From Firmicutes bacterium UBA5766 (GTDB lineage: Bacteria > Bacillota > Desulfotomaculia > Desulfotomaculales > Nap2-2B), in the NCBI GenBank assembly GCA_002418775.1, contig DIEU01000021.1, positions 37,109 to 50,525 of the forward strand: 13,417 bases of DNA. Direction: 5' to 3'. Numbering within the stretch: the stretch's first letter is position 1; each line of letters starts with the position of its first letter. The position numbers and the translations under genes were made by a program. The notes beneath the pieces were generated by a model. It searched no databases. It was not told where the DNA came from and worked only from the letters and a program-made list of their open reading frames with translations. Shown here in pieces: positions 1 to 6,762 of the stretch.

Positions 1-28
1 CTAGGTTCGAATCCTAGTCCCGCAGCCA
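1..28 (+). tRNA. tRNA 3' end, cut by the window edge (possibly tRNA-Gln)
   Basis: The first 28 bases form the 3' end of a tRNA. A 5-bp T stem (CTAGG/CCTAG) encloses the TTCGAAT loop, and it is followed by the 3' acceptor strand TCCCGCA, discriminator G and an encoded CCA. The anticodon lies outside the window, so identity cannot be read. The acceptor end implies a U1-A72 pair with discriminator G, a combination typical of bacterial tRNA-Gln, but this is an inference. A hairpin terminator begins 10 bases downstream. Confidence 0.85.
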
Positions 29-38
29 GAGTTTGCGA

Positions 39-70
39 GGCCTCCGGAAATCACCCGGGGGCCGGTTTTT
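39..70 (+). terminator. Rho-independent terminator after the partial tRNA
   Basis: A 9-bp GC-rich stem (GGCCTCCGG, 39-47, with CCGGGGGCC, 55-63; one T-G wobble) encloses a 7-base loop and is followed by GG and five T's. It is placed to end the transcript of the upstream tRNA. Confidence 0.75.
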
Positions 71-187
71 ATATTTCCAGGTATATTTTACAAATATTAT
101 CTTTGATTAAGATGTGACTCACCTATTTTATAAAATAATTTTAACACAACTTTTATAATCTTTCAACTTAACTAACTTAAATTTCCC

Positions 188-215
188 AAAAAGCCCTTTT
201 TTAGAAGGGCTTTTT
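188..215. terminator. Bidirectional hairpin terminator
   Basis: A perfect inverted repeat AAAAAGCCCTT / AAGGGCTTTTT (arms 188-198 and 205-215, 6-base loop) carries A's on the left and T's on the right, so it can act on either strand. It separates the tRNA side from the leader of the EAL-HDOD gene. Positions 71-187 are AT-rich and I see no gene in them. Confidence 0.75.
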
Positions 216-262
216 CGATTAAGAGGCATTGTTATTATCATACTGGTTTTTGTTCTCAGTAA

Positions 263-339
263 GATAAAGCTTCTGCTTATCCGGCTGAAATAACCGCCGG
301 CGGGTAAAGGAAAAAATGGTCTTAAGATTCTCTTTTACC
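263..339 (+). promoter_or_regulatory. Possible structured 5' leader of the EAL-HDOD gene
   Basis: Three consecutive inverted repeats can be drawn. The first is GATAAAGC with GCTTATC (263-281, one bulged A, tetraloop). The second is CCGGC with GCCGG (281-285/296-300). The third is GGTAAA with TTTACC (303-308/334-339, long loop). Together they suggest a folded leader 50-125 bases before the start codon. It does not match the consensus I know for the c-di-GMP-I riboswitch (no GGCAAA or GGGACGCAAAGC core), and no T-run expression platform is seen. It could also be chance pairing in a GC-rich patch. I could not place a convincing promoter in 216-262. Confidence 0.25.
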
Positions 340-387
340 GGGACGATAATCTAACAAGTAAACTTGATCTTAAAAGAGGTATTCTAT

Positions 388-1593
388 ATGGAAGTCCTTT
401 TAGCCAGACAGCCTATTTTTGATAAGAATCAAAACGTTTTTGCCTATGAACTGCTTTACAGATCCGGCGCAGGGAACTATTACGACTGCGATGACGGAGA
501 TAAGGCAACCCTGGAGGTAATCACCTCCAGTTTACTCTTGATAGGTTTTGAAAAACTCACCAGGAACAAAAAAGCTTTTATTAATTTTACAAAAAATTTG
601 TTGGAAAGCGATGTTGCCACATACCTTCCCAAAGAAACGGCTGTAATAGAAATACTCGAAAACATTGACCCGGACGCTAAAACGGTCCAGGCCTGCAGAA
701 GGTTGAAAGAGATGGGGTTTATCCTTGCCCTGGATGATTTTTTATGCAATGAGAAGTATATGCCCTTAATCGACCTGGTCGATTTTATCAAGGTTGATTT
801 TTTAAATAGTAATCTCGCGTTTAGAAAAAATATTATTAACATAATCGGCAGAAATAAAAAATTCTTGGCTGAAAAAGTCGAGACCCTTGAAGAATATACC
901 CAGGCGAGGGAAATGGGCTATACGTACTTTCAAGGTTATTTCTTCAGTAAACCTGTGATCGTAAGAGGCAAAGACATCCCGACCTATAAAATGAACTATT
1001 TCCAGCTCATGAGGATAATCAACAAGCCGGACTTTGATCTCGAAAGTGTTGAAAAATTAATCAGAAATGATGTTGCCCTGTCATACAAGCTTTTAAGGTT
1101 CATAAACTCTGCTGTTTTTTACTTAAAATCAGAAATCCGGTCAATCAAGCATGCCCTTACTCTGCTGGGCAGAAAGGGAACCATTAAATGGATTTCTTTA
1201 ATTGCCTTAAAGATGATCGGGGAGGACAAGCCCAACGAATTGATTATTACAGCCCTCTGCCGGGCCACATTTTGCGAATTGCTTTCTGCCAAGGTCGGCT
1301 TTAAAGACAGAAGCTCCGATTTTTTCCTTTTGGGCATGTTTTCTTTAATAGATGCCTTTTTAGATCAGCCTCTGGAAAACATTTTGACGGATCTGCCCAT
1401 CAGTGAAGAATCGAAAGAGGCGTTGTTAGGCAACGACAGTCCTTTTAAAGACCCCTACGACCTGATGATAGCCTATGAAAAAGGAGATTGGGAGCGTTTT
1501 CATACTTTAGCCGGTAAATTAAATCTTGATGAAAAAGAAGTTGTGGATTTCTACGTGAATTCCCTGGATATGGCTAATAAAATATTCTTTTAA
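388..1593 (+). CDS. EAL-HDOD protein, putative cyclic-di-GMP phosphodiesterase (YuxH/PdeH-like)
   Basis: This 401-residue cytoplasmic protein has an N-terminal EAL domain (about 1-195) and a C-terminal HDOD domain (about 200-390), the YuxH architecture. EAL domains hydrolyse c-di-GMP to pGpG. The signature reads ELL (21-23) instead of EAL, as is usual in this subfamily. The other metal and catalytic positions appear present: N66, E88, the D116-D117 pair, K135 in IKVDF, E162 and E165 in AEKVET, and Q182 in FQGYFFSKP, so it may be active. No GGDEF or sensor domain is seen. The ATG at 388 is chosen because AGAGGT (375-380) lies 7 bases upstream and the family starts with a short strand ending in ARQPIFD; an in-frame TTG at 364 has no such site. 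It converges on the next gene with 12 bp between stop codons. Activity versus a purely binding or scaffold role is unresolved. Confidence 0.93.
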   Translation: MEVLLARQPIFDKNQNVFAYELLYRSGAGNYYDCDDGDKATLEVITSSLLLIGFEKLTRNKKAFINFTKNLLESDVATYLPKETAVIEILENIDPDAKTVQACRRLKEMGFILALDDFLCNEKYMPLIDLVDFIKVDFLNSNLAFRKNIINIIGRNKKFLAEKVETLEEYTQAREMGYTYFQGYFFSKPVIVRGKDIPTYKMNYFQLMRIINKPDFDLESVEKLIRNDVALSYKLLRFINSAVFYLKSEIRSIKHALTLLGRKGTIKWISLIALKMIGEDKPNELIITALCRATFCELLSAKVGFKDRSSDFFLLGMFSLIDAFLDQPLENILTDLPISEESKEALLGNDSPFKDPYDLMIAYEKGDWERFHTLAGKLNLDEKEVVDFYVNSLDMANKIFF

Positions 1594-1605
1594 AACTAGG
1601 GCTTT

Positions 1606-4371
1606 TTAGCAGGCTTTAGATAGGATCGCTTTTTTAAGGCTCTCCAATTTTTGATCAGCTTCTTCATTGCTTTTCCCTACTACCGACAGATAGATTTTTA
1701 TTTTTGGTTCCGTGCCGGAAGGCCTGACACAAAACCAGCTGTTATCGTCAAATTTATAATAAAGGACCCTGGAATCCGGCAGATCCAAAGCACGTTCCGA
1801 ACCATTGGTCAGGTCATAACACTTTTTACAGGAATAATCCCTTTTTTCCACAGCAGTCATACAATCTACCTCTGGAAACTCTTTGTTAAAAGAATCCATC
1901 AGTTTTGCTTCCAGCGCTTTATCTCCCAGGTTAAGCGAAAGCAGATCCTCCTTATAATAGCCATGCCGTCTATATAAACCTTCCAGGACTTCGTGTAAAT
2001 CCTGCCCTTTTTGCTTATAGTAAGCCGCCATCTCGGCAATCAGAAAAGCTGCGATATTGGCATCCTTATCACGCACGAAAGTTCCGGCTAGAAAACCATA
2101 GCTTTCTTCATATCCAAAAAGGAAATGGCAGGATCCGGTTTCTTCAAACTGCTTGATTTTTTCTCCTATATACTTAAATCCCGTCAATGTTTCCATTGTC
2201 CGTATACCGTAAAATGCCGCGATCGCTTCACCCAGTTCCCCGGTAACTATTGTCTTGATTACAACACCGTCAGCAGGCAGGTCCCCTTTTTCAGAAAGCC
2301 GTCCCAGAATGTATTCCAACAACAGGGCGCCAATCTGGTTCCCATTAAGAAAACGGTAGACGCCATTTTTATCCCTGGCGGCGCAGCCAATTCTGTCGCA
2401 GTCCGGATCTGTCGCCAGAACCAGATCCGCATTCAAGCGTTCCGCCATTTTTAGACCTAGTGTAAATGTTTCCGGATCCTCGGGATTGGGAACCTGCACA
2501 GTAGAAAAAGCCGGATCTGGCGACATTTGCTCTTCTACTGTATATAGATCAATATAACCAGTTTCTCCCAGTAGGGTGGGAATAAAACAGGAACCTGTGC
2601 CGTGAAGAGGGGTAAAAACTACTTTTAAATTACTTTCCGTTTCAGTAATGGAAAGAGAACGGACTTTTTCTTTATAAAGAACATCCAGCTCAGAACCAAT
2701 GTATTTGAAAAGGCCCTTATCAACCGCTTCCTCCATGGGTATTGTATGCACTCCGTCAAATATGTCTACCTGTGAGATGGCCTTTGAAAGCTCGTCAGAC
2801 ATAGGAGAAACCATCTGCGCCCCGTCCGGCCCATAAACCTTGTAACCATTGTAATTGGGCGGGTTATGGCTGGCTGTGATTACCACACCGGCGCAACATC
2901 CAAGTTCCCTGGTTGCAAAGGAAAGTAAGGGAGTTGGACGAACTTCTTCGAAAACCAGCGCCTCAATGCCGTTGGCGGACAGGACCAGGGCAGTCTCTTC
3001 GGCAAATTCGCCAGAATAGTACCTTGTATCATAGGCTATGGCTACCTTGATTTTTTGAGTTTCCCTGTACCGGTTACGCAGGTAGTCGGCAAGGCCCTGT
3101 GCTGCTTTCCTTATCACGTACCGGTTGATCCTGTTTGATCCCGCTCCGATTATTCCGCGCATTCCTCCAGTGCCGAAACTTAATTCAGTCCCGAACCGGT
3201 CAATTATACTGTCCCGGTCATCCTTGATATTTAAAAGTTCCTGTCGGGTATCCGGATCGATTACCCTGGAATTCAGCCACTTGTTATAAACTTCAGAAGG
3301 TCGATCGCCGACGGAATTAATCTGGTTTTCCAATAAAGTGTTCTTTTTTATTTCTTCCACAATCTTTTTTACCTCCTGTGACTTTTCTCTGGAACATATT
3401 AAAAGGGCGTCTTCTGTATCAATAATAATGAGATTCTCAACACCGACAGTACCGATTAACCGCGTCTGTGAATAAATAAGTGAACTGTGCGTGTCCAGAC
3501 TGATTACTTCTCCTCTGATATGATTCCCATGAATATCCTTGGGGAAAATTTTATACAGGCTTTCCCAGCTTCCAACGTCACTCCAGCCCAAATCAGTAGG
3601 AATAACCGTTACACGATCTGACTTTTCAAGAATTCCATAATCTATAGAGATGCTTTCGATCGACATGTAAATATCTTCTAGATTGGAGTATTCCCTGTAA
3701 TCCAGACTGTCTAAACTATCCGACAAATCAGGAAGAAACCTGCGGTACTGCCCGGTCAAATCACCCACTTTAAAAACAAACATACCGCTATTCCATAAAA
3801 AGCGCGGATCTTTTAAATAAAGGCACGCCTGATCAAAATCAGGCTTCTCCACAAATTGCTGCACCCTGTATGTCCATTGATCCAAGCTTTCCCCGCAGTT
3901 GATATACCCATAGCCCGTTTCCGGGTAGGTCGGCCTGATTCCAAAAGCAACCATACCATAATGTTCGGCAGATTGCCTGGCCTGGTTAAAAAGACCGGCA
4001 AATTCTTCTTTTGAAGTGACCAGATGATCTGCAGGCAGCACTGCCATAATTGCATCATCCCCGTCAACCTTTTCAATATACCAGGCTGCAAGGCCGACAG
4101 CGGGCGCGGTGTTACGGGCTGCAGGCTCACGCATCAGGACAGCCTTTTCAATTCCCAGGCTCTTAAGCTGACTTTCTATACCGGCTTTTTGATCCTTATG
4201 AACGACAATTATAATGCGTTCTTCAGGAACGACCGTCAAAACTCTCTCCACTGTTTCCTGGAAAAGGCTCTTCTTGTTATCCAGCAGTTTCAGGTTTTGT
4301 TTAGGATTATTTCTCCTGCTTAGCGGCCACAGACGGGTTCCGCTTCCCCCCGCAAGAATTACCGCGTACAT
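1606..4371 (-). CDS. Fused mannose-1-phosphate guanylyltransferase / phosphomannomutase-phosphoglucomutase
   Basis: One 921-residue frame joins two sugar enzymes. Residues 1-345 are a GDP-mannose pyrophosphorylase: nucleotide-binding loop GGSGTRLWPLSR (8-19), PKQ (23-25), NSGMF (194-198) and the FVEKP motif (173-177). The partner isomerase or cupin domain of AlgA/ManC-type proteins is absent. Residues 355-921 are an alpha-D-phosphohexomutase of the PgcA/PGM2 type: FGTGGMRG (399-406), phosphoserine loop TASHNPP (499-505, S501), metal loop DPDCDR (655-660), sugar loop GYEES (753-757) and phosphate-binding RPSGTEPK (883-890). Together they would convert mannose-6-phosphate to mannose-1-phosphate and then GDP-mannose, for polysaccharide or glycosylation. 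The mutase half resembles PgcA, which acts on glucose phosphates, so its substrate is uncertain. ATG 4371 is preceded by AGGAG at a slightly long spacing; an upstream in-frame TTG (4401) would add ten residues outside the fold. No neighbour is obviously in the same pathway. Confidence 0.93.
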   Translation of the reverse strand: MYAVILAGGSGTRLWPLSRRNNPKQNLKLLDNKKSLFQETVERVLTVVPEERIIIVVHKDQKAGIESQLKSLGIEKAVLMREPAARNTAPAVGLAAWYIEKVDGDDAIMAVLPADHLVTSKEEFAGLFNQARQSAEHYGMVAFGIRPTYPETGYGYINCGESLDQWTYRVQQFVEKPDFDQACLYLKDPRFLWNSGMFVFKVGDLTGQYRRFLPDLSDSLDSLDYREYSNLEDIYMSIESISIDYGILEKSDRVTVIPTDLGWSDVGSWESLYKIFPKDIHGNHIRGEVISLDTHSSLIYSQTRLIGTVGVENLIIIDTEDALLICSREKSQEVKKIVEEIKKNTLLENQINSVGDRPSEVYNKWLNSRVIDPDTRQELLNIKDDRDSIIDRFGTELSFGTGGMRGIIGAGSNRINRYVIRKAAQGLADYLRNRYRETQKIKVAIAYDTRYYSGEFAEETALVLSANGIEALVFEEVRPTPLLSFATRELGCCAGVVITASHNPPNYNGYKVYGPDGAQMVSPMSDELSKAISQVDIFDGVHTIPMEEAVDKGLFKYIGSELDVLYKEKVRSLSITETESNLKVVFTPLHGTGSCFIPTLLGETGYIDLYTVEEQMSPDPAFSTVQVPNPEDPETFTLGLKMAERLNADLVLATDPDCDRIGCAARDKNGVYRFLNGNQIGALLLEYILGRLSEKGDLPADGVVIKTIVTGELGEAIAAFYGIRTMETLTGFKYIGEKIKQFEETGSCHFLFGYEESYGFLAGTFVRDKDANIAAFLIAEMAAYYKQKGQDLHEVLEGLYRRHGYYKEDLLSLNLGDKALEAKLMDSFNKEFPEVDCMTAVEKRDYSCKKCYDLTNGSERALDLPDSRVLYYKFDDNSWFCVRPSGTEPKIKIYLSVVGKSNEEADQKLESLKKAILSKAC

Positions 4372-4563
4372 GGCAGCGCTCACTCCTAAAAATATTAACA
4401 AGTGAAAAAATTAAAAACATTTTTCCGGTCATTACCCAAGCGCTCCGTCTTCTCCATGAAGCCTTTTAACCGCTTTCTTAATTTTACCGGTGTATCCGCC
4501 TACATATATTGTTCAAAAGCCTTTTATCTTAAAGATTTTGTTCTTTAATAACCTTAACCCTTT
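4372..4563. other. Intergenic upstream of the fusion gene, no supported gene
   Basis: This AT-rich stretch probably holds the promoter and leader of the minus-strand fusion gene, but I could not identify convincing -35/-10 boxes. On the minus strand a run of 26 sense codons (reading ...YVGGYTGKIKKAVKRLHG...) ends in TAA near 4430. It has no start codon or ribosome binding site, so I treat it as noncoding or a decayed fragment. CCGGT and ACCGG about 60 bases apart could pair in the leader. Confidence 0.4.
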
Positions 4564-4770
4564 TTAGTCCTCACATTCTTCCTGCAAAAGATTATTTATT
4601 TCTTCCAGGGCTTCAAATACAAAAAATTCAAATATTATATCTTCCTGCAGTTTGGTATTATCATGAAATATTCTAAGTCCCTCTCCCCTTGGAGTCAATA
4701 AATATATTCTTAAACAAAAAGAAACGCTTAACCATAATATGCTAAATGTGGTTATAATGTACCATTTCAA
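4564..4770 (-). CDS. Possible small single-span membrane protein, unknown function
   Basis: A 68-codon frame that I do not recognise. Residues 4-27 are strongly hydrophobic (IITTFSILWLSVSFCLRIYLL) and are followed by a hydrophilic middle and an acidic, helix-like tail (ALEEINNLLQEECED), a composition unlike random translation. Against it, the start would be TTG with only a weak GGG about 9 bases upstream, and there is no conserved motif. A perfect inverted repeat TGTATT-N6-AATACA (4771-4788) sits immediately upstream and could be an operator or a chance repeat. If real, it would be a membrane-anchored peptide with a cytoplasmic or external acidic tail. It could equally be a spurious frame. 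Confidence 0.35.
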   Translation of the reverse strand: MKWYIITTFSILWLSVSFCLRIYLLTPRGEGLRIFHDNTKLQEDIIFEFFVFEALEEINNLLQEECED

Positions 4771-5217
4771 TGTATTTTACCCAATACACCGGCTTAAATA
4801 CCTCAACAACCCCTGAACAAATCACTTCGTTTCATTTAGTTGACTTGCGGCATACTCTAATCCAACAGCGGGCTTTTTATCTTCTCCCTGATTTGGATTA
4901 ACCTGTTTATTAGCCGCCCGTTCAACGGGGCATGGCATAAACCTGACCGGAAGATGACTTAAAGCACAAAATCCCCTGACGCTTGAATCTGGTTTGTCCG
5001 AATTTTTCTTCGCTGGAAATAAAAAATTCCTCTGATGCCGCCCTGCGCAGATAAGCTTTCTCAAAAAAACTCTTTCAAGGTTATTATTTCACAACAGAGT
5101 ATTGTTTGTATCAGATAAAAATACATACTTTAACACTATTCACTTTGAAAAAATAATGGCTTAATCTAAAAATTTAGATATGAATGAATTGGATGCTACA
5201 CAGATCCTTTTCTGGTA
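4771..5217. other. Long stretch with no confident gene
   Basis: The minus strand has an 80-codon frame (4822-5064, TTG start, weak AAAGAG upstream) with no recognisable motif. A second minus-strand frame overlaps it (about 5074-4922) and reads KAYLRRAASEEFFISSEEKF before running to a stop; it lacks a normal start codon. Two overlapping protein-like frames suggest either chance or a frameshifted gene remnant. Positions 5065-5217 are AT-rich and include the inverted repeat ATCTAAA-AA-TTTAGAT (5164-5179). Nothing here is firmly supported as expressed. Confidence 0.4.
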
Positions 5218-5245
5218 ACAATTGTCATACAGCAACCATACTATA
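5218..5245 (+). promoter_or_regulatory. Putative sigma-K-type (mother-cell) promoter
   Basis: AC (5218-5219), a 17-bp spacer and CATACTATA (5237-5245) match the known sigma-K consensus AC-N16/17-CATANNNTA; the -10 also fits sigma-E. A start near 5252 would give a leader of about 24 bases before the ATG at 5276. The consensus is short, so a chance match is possible; the sporulation-type gene directly downstream is what makes it credible. Confidence 0.45.
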
Positions 5246-5275
5246 TTAACAAATATTCGAAAGGGGGATTTAATA

Positions 5276-5398
5276 ATGGGTTTCGGATGCGGCACGGATT
5301 GCGGCGCTGGTCGTGGAAGCGGCTCTTTTCTTATTTTCCTGATTCTGATCCTTTTAATACTTGGTTTTTCCTGTATGCCCGGTTTTTGTGACAAATAA
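5276..5398 (+). CDS. Tiny Gly-rich single-span protein, sporulation YjcZ-like architecture
   Basis: A 40-residue protein. The N-terminal part is rich in Gly and Cys (MGFGCGTDCGAGRGSGS, residues 1-17). One hydrophobic span follows (about 18-32, FLIFLILILLILGF), then a short tail with two more cysteines (C34, C39). The ribosome binding site is very strong: AAGGGGGA (5261-5268) lies 7 bases before the ATG. Gly-rich head plus single span is the layout of the YjcZ/tiny-TM family of Bacillus spore-associated proteins; homology is inferred from architecture only. It forms a compact monocistron with a putative sigma-K promoter upstream and a 34-bp palindromic terminator 20 bases after the stop. The four cysteines (C5, C9, C34, C39) are unusual for such a small protein and could allow disulfide cross-linking or metal binding. 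Confidence 0.75.
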   Translation: MGFGCGTDCGAGRGSGSFLIFLILILLILGFSCMPGFCDK

Positions 5399-5418
5399 AT
5401 CTGCGCAAGTATTTTCAG

Positions 5419-5452
5419 CCTGGAAAAGAGCCTTTAAAGGCTCTTTTCCAGG
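5419..5452. terminator. Perfect 34-bp palindromic terminator
   Basis: A perfect 17-bp inverted repeat centred at 5435/5436 contains GAGCC/GGCTC flanked by AAAA on the left and TTTT on the right. It would form a hairpin terminator on either strand. It ends the mini-protein transcript and insulates it from tRNA-Gly. Confidence 0.8.
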
Positions 5453-5500
5453 TATACGGATCAAATCCTTTGTACTGAATTCGACCTCATTTGCTGACAC

Positions 5501-5528
5501 TTGACTTGAAAAGCCCCGGTGGTATAAT
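5501..5528 (+). promoter_or_regulatory. Sigma-A promoter of tRNA-Gly
   Basis: TTGACT (5501-5506), a 16-bp spacer and a perfect TATAAT (5523-5528) sit 10 bases before the mature tRNA 5' end. This is a strong housekeeping promoter and implies a very short 5' trailer to be removed by RNase P. Confidence 0.85.
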
Positions 5529-5538
5529 TGTTCTATAC

Positions 5539-5613
5539 GCGGGTGTAGCTCAACGGTAGAGCGCCAGCTTCCCAAGCTGGGGGTTGAGGGTTCGATCCCC
5601 TTCACCCGCTCCA
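5539..5613 (+). tRNA. tRNA-Gly (anticodon CCC)
   Basis: A complete 75-base tRNA with encoded CCA. Acceptor stem GCGGGTG/CACCCGC, D arm GCTC..GAGC, anticodon stem CCAGC/GCTGG with loop TTCCCAA (anticodon CCC, reading GGG), T arm GAGGG-TTCGATC-CCCTT, discriminator T. It has its own promoter and terminator, so it is probably transcribed alone. Confidence 0.97.
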
Positions 5614-5643
5614 GTTATTACAAGGATTCCGGGGATTTGAGAC

Positions 5644-5691
5644 TGACCACAACAAGAGCTTGACCCACAATTTTGACCACATAGAAGAGCT
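5644..5691 (+). repeat. Short imperfect direct repeats downstream of tRNA-Gly
   Basis: TGACCACA...AGAGCT occurs at 5644-5660 and again at 5674-5691, with a third related TGACCCAC at 5661-5668. The TTGACCCACAATTTTGACCAC pattern recalls the repeated terminal sequences of IS21-family elements, but no transposase is nearby, so this is only a possible remnant. The second copy supplies the 5' arm of the tRNA terminator. Confidence 0.35.
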
Positions 5692-5706
5692 TTCGGGCTC
5701 TTTTTT
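5686..5706 (+). terminator. Terminator of tRNA-Gly
   Basis: AGAGC (5686-5690) pairs with GCTCT (5697-5701), extended by a T-G wobble around a TTCG loop, and is followed by six T's. It lies between the convergent tRNA-Gly and M23 peptidase genes. In the minus direction it lacks a good T-run, so it may stop M23 transcripts only weakly. Confidence 0.75.
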
Positions 5707-5750
5707 ATTGCCCTGGTGAAGACAAAGGAATTTCTTAAGGACCCTGCTTT

Positions 5751-6653
5751 TTATGCGTAGGCCTTCATAAGGCATATAAGGGGATCGTATGGAATGCCGT
5801 TCAAACGGACCTCCAGGTGAAGGTGGGGTCCGGTGGAACGGCCGGTACTCCCTACCCGGGCAATGATCTGACCTTCCTTTACATAATCACCTTCCCTGAT
5901 CAGGATGGCCGAAGTATGGCCGTACAGGGAAGTCAAACCGGAACCGTGGTCTATAATTACCGTTAATCCATATGTGCCGCGGGATCCGGCGAAAATCACC
6001 CGCCCGGATCTGATCGATTCGATCGGTTCTCCCTCAAAAGCGGCTATATCGACACCCTCGTGAGGACGGCCATTACGTATCCCAAAACCGGAACTCACCC
6101 AACCGCCGGCGACAGGCCAGGACAACTTATTTACAGGCAGGCCGGCGGAATAATTCCATGCAGGCAGGATATTATTTTCAAATAAGGGAATAACCAATTC
6201 CTGTCCTGCAACTAACATGTCCTCATCATGAAGGTTATTGGCCAGGATTAGGCTGTTTAATGACACACCATATTCACTGGCTATGCCGGTTAACGTTTCC
6301 CCAGGCCGGACTAAATGTTCCTGTGCTGTCCCAGGTATGAGCAGGACTTTTCCGGCTTCAATAAAGTCCTCGTTTCTTAAGTTATTGGCATTAGCCACCG
6401 CGTTTGTCTGCAGTCCAAATCTTTTGGCAACAGATATCAGGGTATCTCCCCGCTGAACAATATAGGATGTTGATTTGCCGCTTTCTACCTCTGATTCTCC
6501 GCCTACAGGGGTCAGTTTAAAATAAGGCGCATCCTGGCGGATAAATTCATCCAGACCCGCTCTTGCCGGAGTTTGGCAGCAGCTAAATATACTGACGGAA
6601 CAAATTATTATAAGAATAAGATTTTTTTTCAAAATCAAAAAGCTATCCTTCAA
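5751..6653 (-). CDS. Secreted LysM-LysM-M23 peptidase (cell-wall endopeptidase)
   Basis: This 300-residue exported protein should cut peptidoglycan cross-links outside the membrane. It has a signal peptide (KK then a hydrophobic run at 11-26, probable cleavage after ARA-32), two LysM wall-binding repeats (about 63-107 and 112-156) and a C-terminal M23 zinc peptidase domain (about 178-295). All key residues are visible: HEGVD (H198, D202), YGH (H246) and HLHLE (H277, H279). SIFSCC before the cleavage site could alternatively act as a poor lipobox. The TTG at 6653 is chosen because AGAAGGAG lies about 6 bases upstream and the next residues form a normal signal peptide; a longer frame from 6734 would place 27 unlikely residues in front. 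It follows rho by 109 bp, with only a weak promoter candidate (TTGAAA near 6710). M23 LysM proteins often act in sporulation or division; which applies here is unknown. Confidence 0.93.
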   Translation of the reverse strand: MKDSFLILKKNLILIIICSVSIFSCCQTPARAGLDEFIRQDAPYFKLTPVGGESEVESGKSTSYIVQRGDTLISVAKRFGLQTNAVANANNLRNEDFIEAGKVLLIPGTAQEHLVRPGETLTGIASEYGVSLNSLILANNLHDEDMLVAGQELVIPLFENNILPAWNYSAGLPVNKLSWPVAGGWVSSGFGIRNGRPHEGVDIAAFEGEPIESIRSGRVIFAGSRGTYGLTVIIDHGSGLTSLYGHTSAILIREGDYVKEGQIIARVGSTGRSTGPHLHLEVRLNGIPYDPLICLMKAYA

Positions 6654-6762
6654 ATTGATCTCCTTCTTGAAGCAAAAAAACAAATAAAATACCACTTCCA
6701 TAGATTTCAAAAACCCATGAATAAGTTTTACCAAAATATAGCGCTTTTATACATAGAAGTTT

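Noticed and set aside
263..339. c-di-GMP-I (GEMM) riboswitch
   Set aside because: The core motifs GGCAAA, GAAA tetraloop receptor and GGGACGCAAAGC are not present; only generic hairpins are seen.
480..842. Minus-strand 120-codon frame inside the EAL domain
   Set aside because: Fully antisense to conserved catalytic motifs of the EAL-HDOD protein.
1594..1605. Shared terminator between the convergent EAL-HDOD and fusion genes
   Set aside because: Only 12 bp lie between the stops and I could not draw a stable stem with a T-run there.
4402..4540. Plus-strand frame from a GTG at 4402, about 46 codons
   Set aside because: No ribosome binding site and no protein-like pattern beyond Lys/Phe richness; it lies in the presumed leader of the fusion gene.
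4822..5064. Minus-strand 80-codon frame as an intact gene
   Set aside because: TTG start with a poor binding site, no domain or membrane pattern, and a competing frame in the same DNA; kept only as part of an unresolved region.
5354..5605. Minus-strand 83-codon frame across tRNA-Gly
   Set aside because: It is the antisense translation of the tRNA and its promoter, a well-known false protein.
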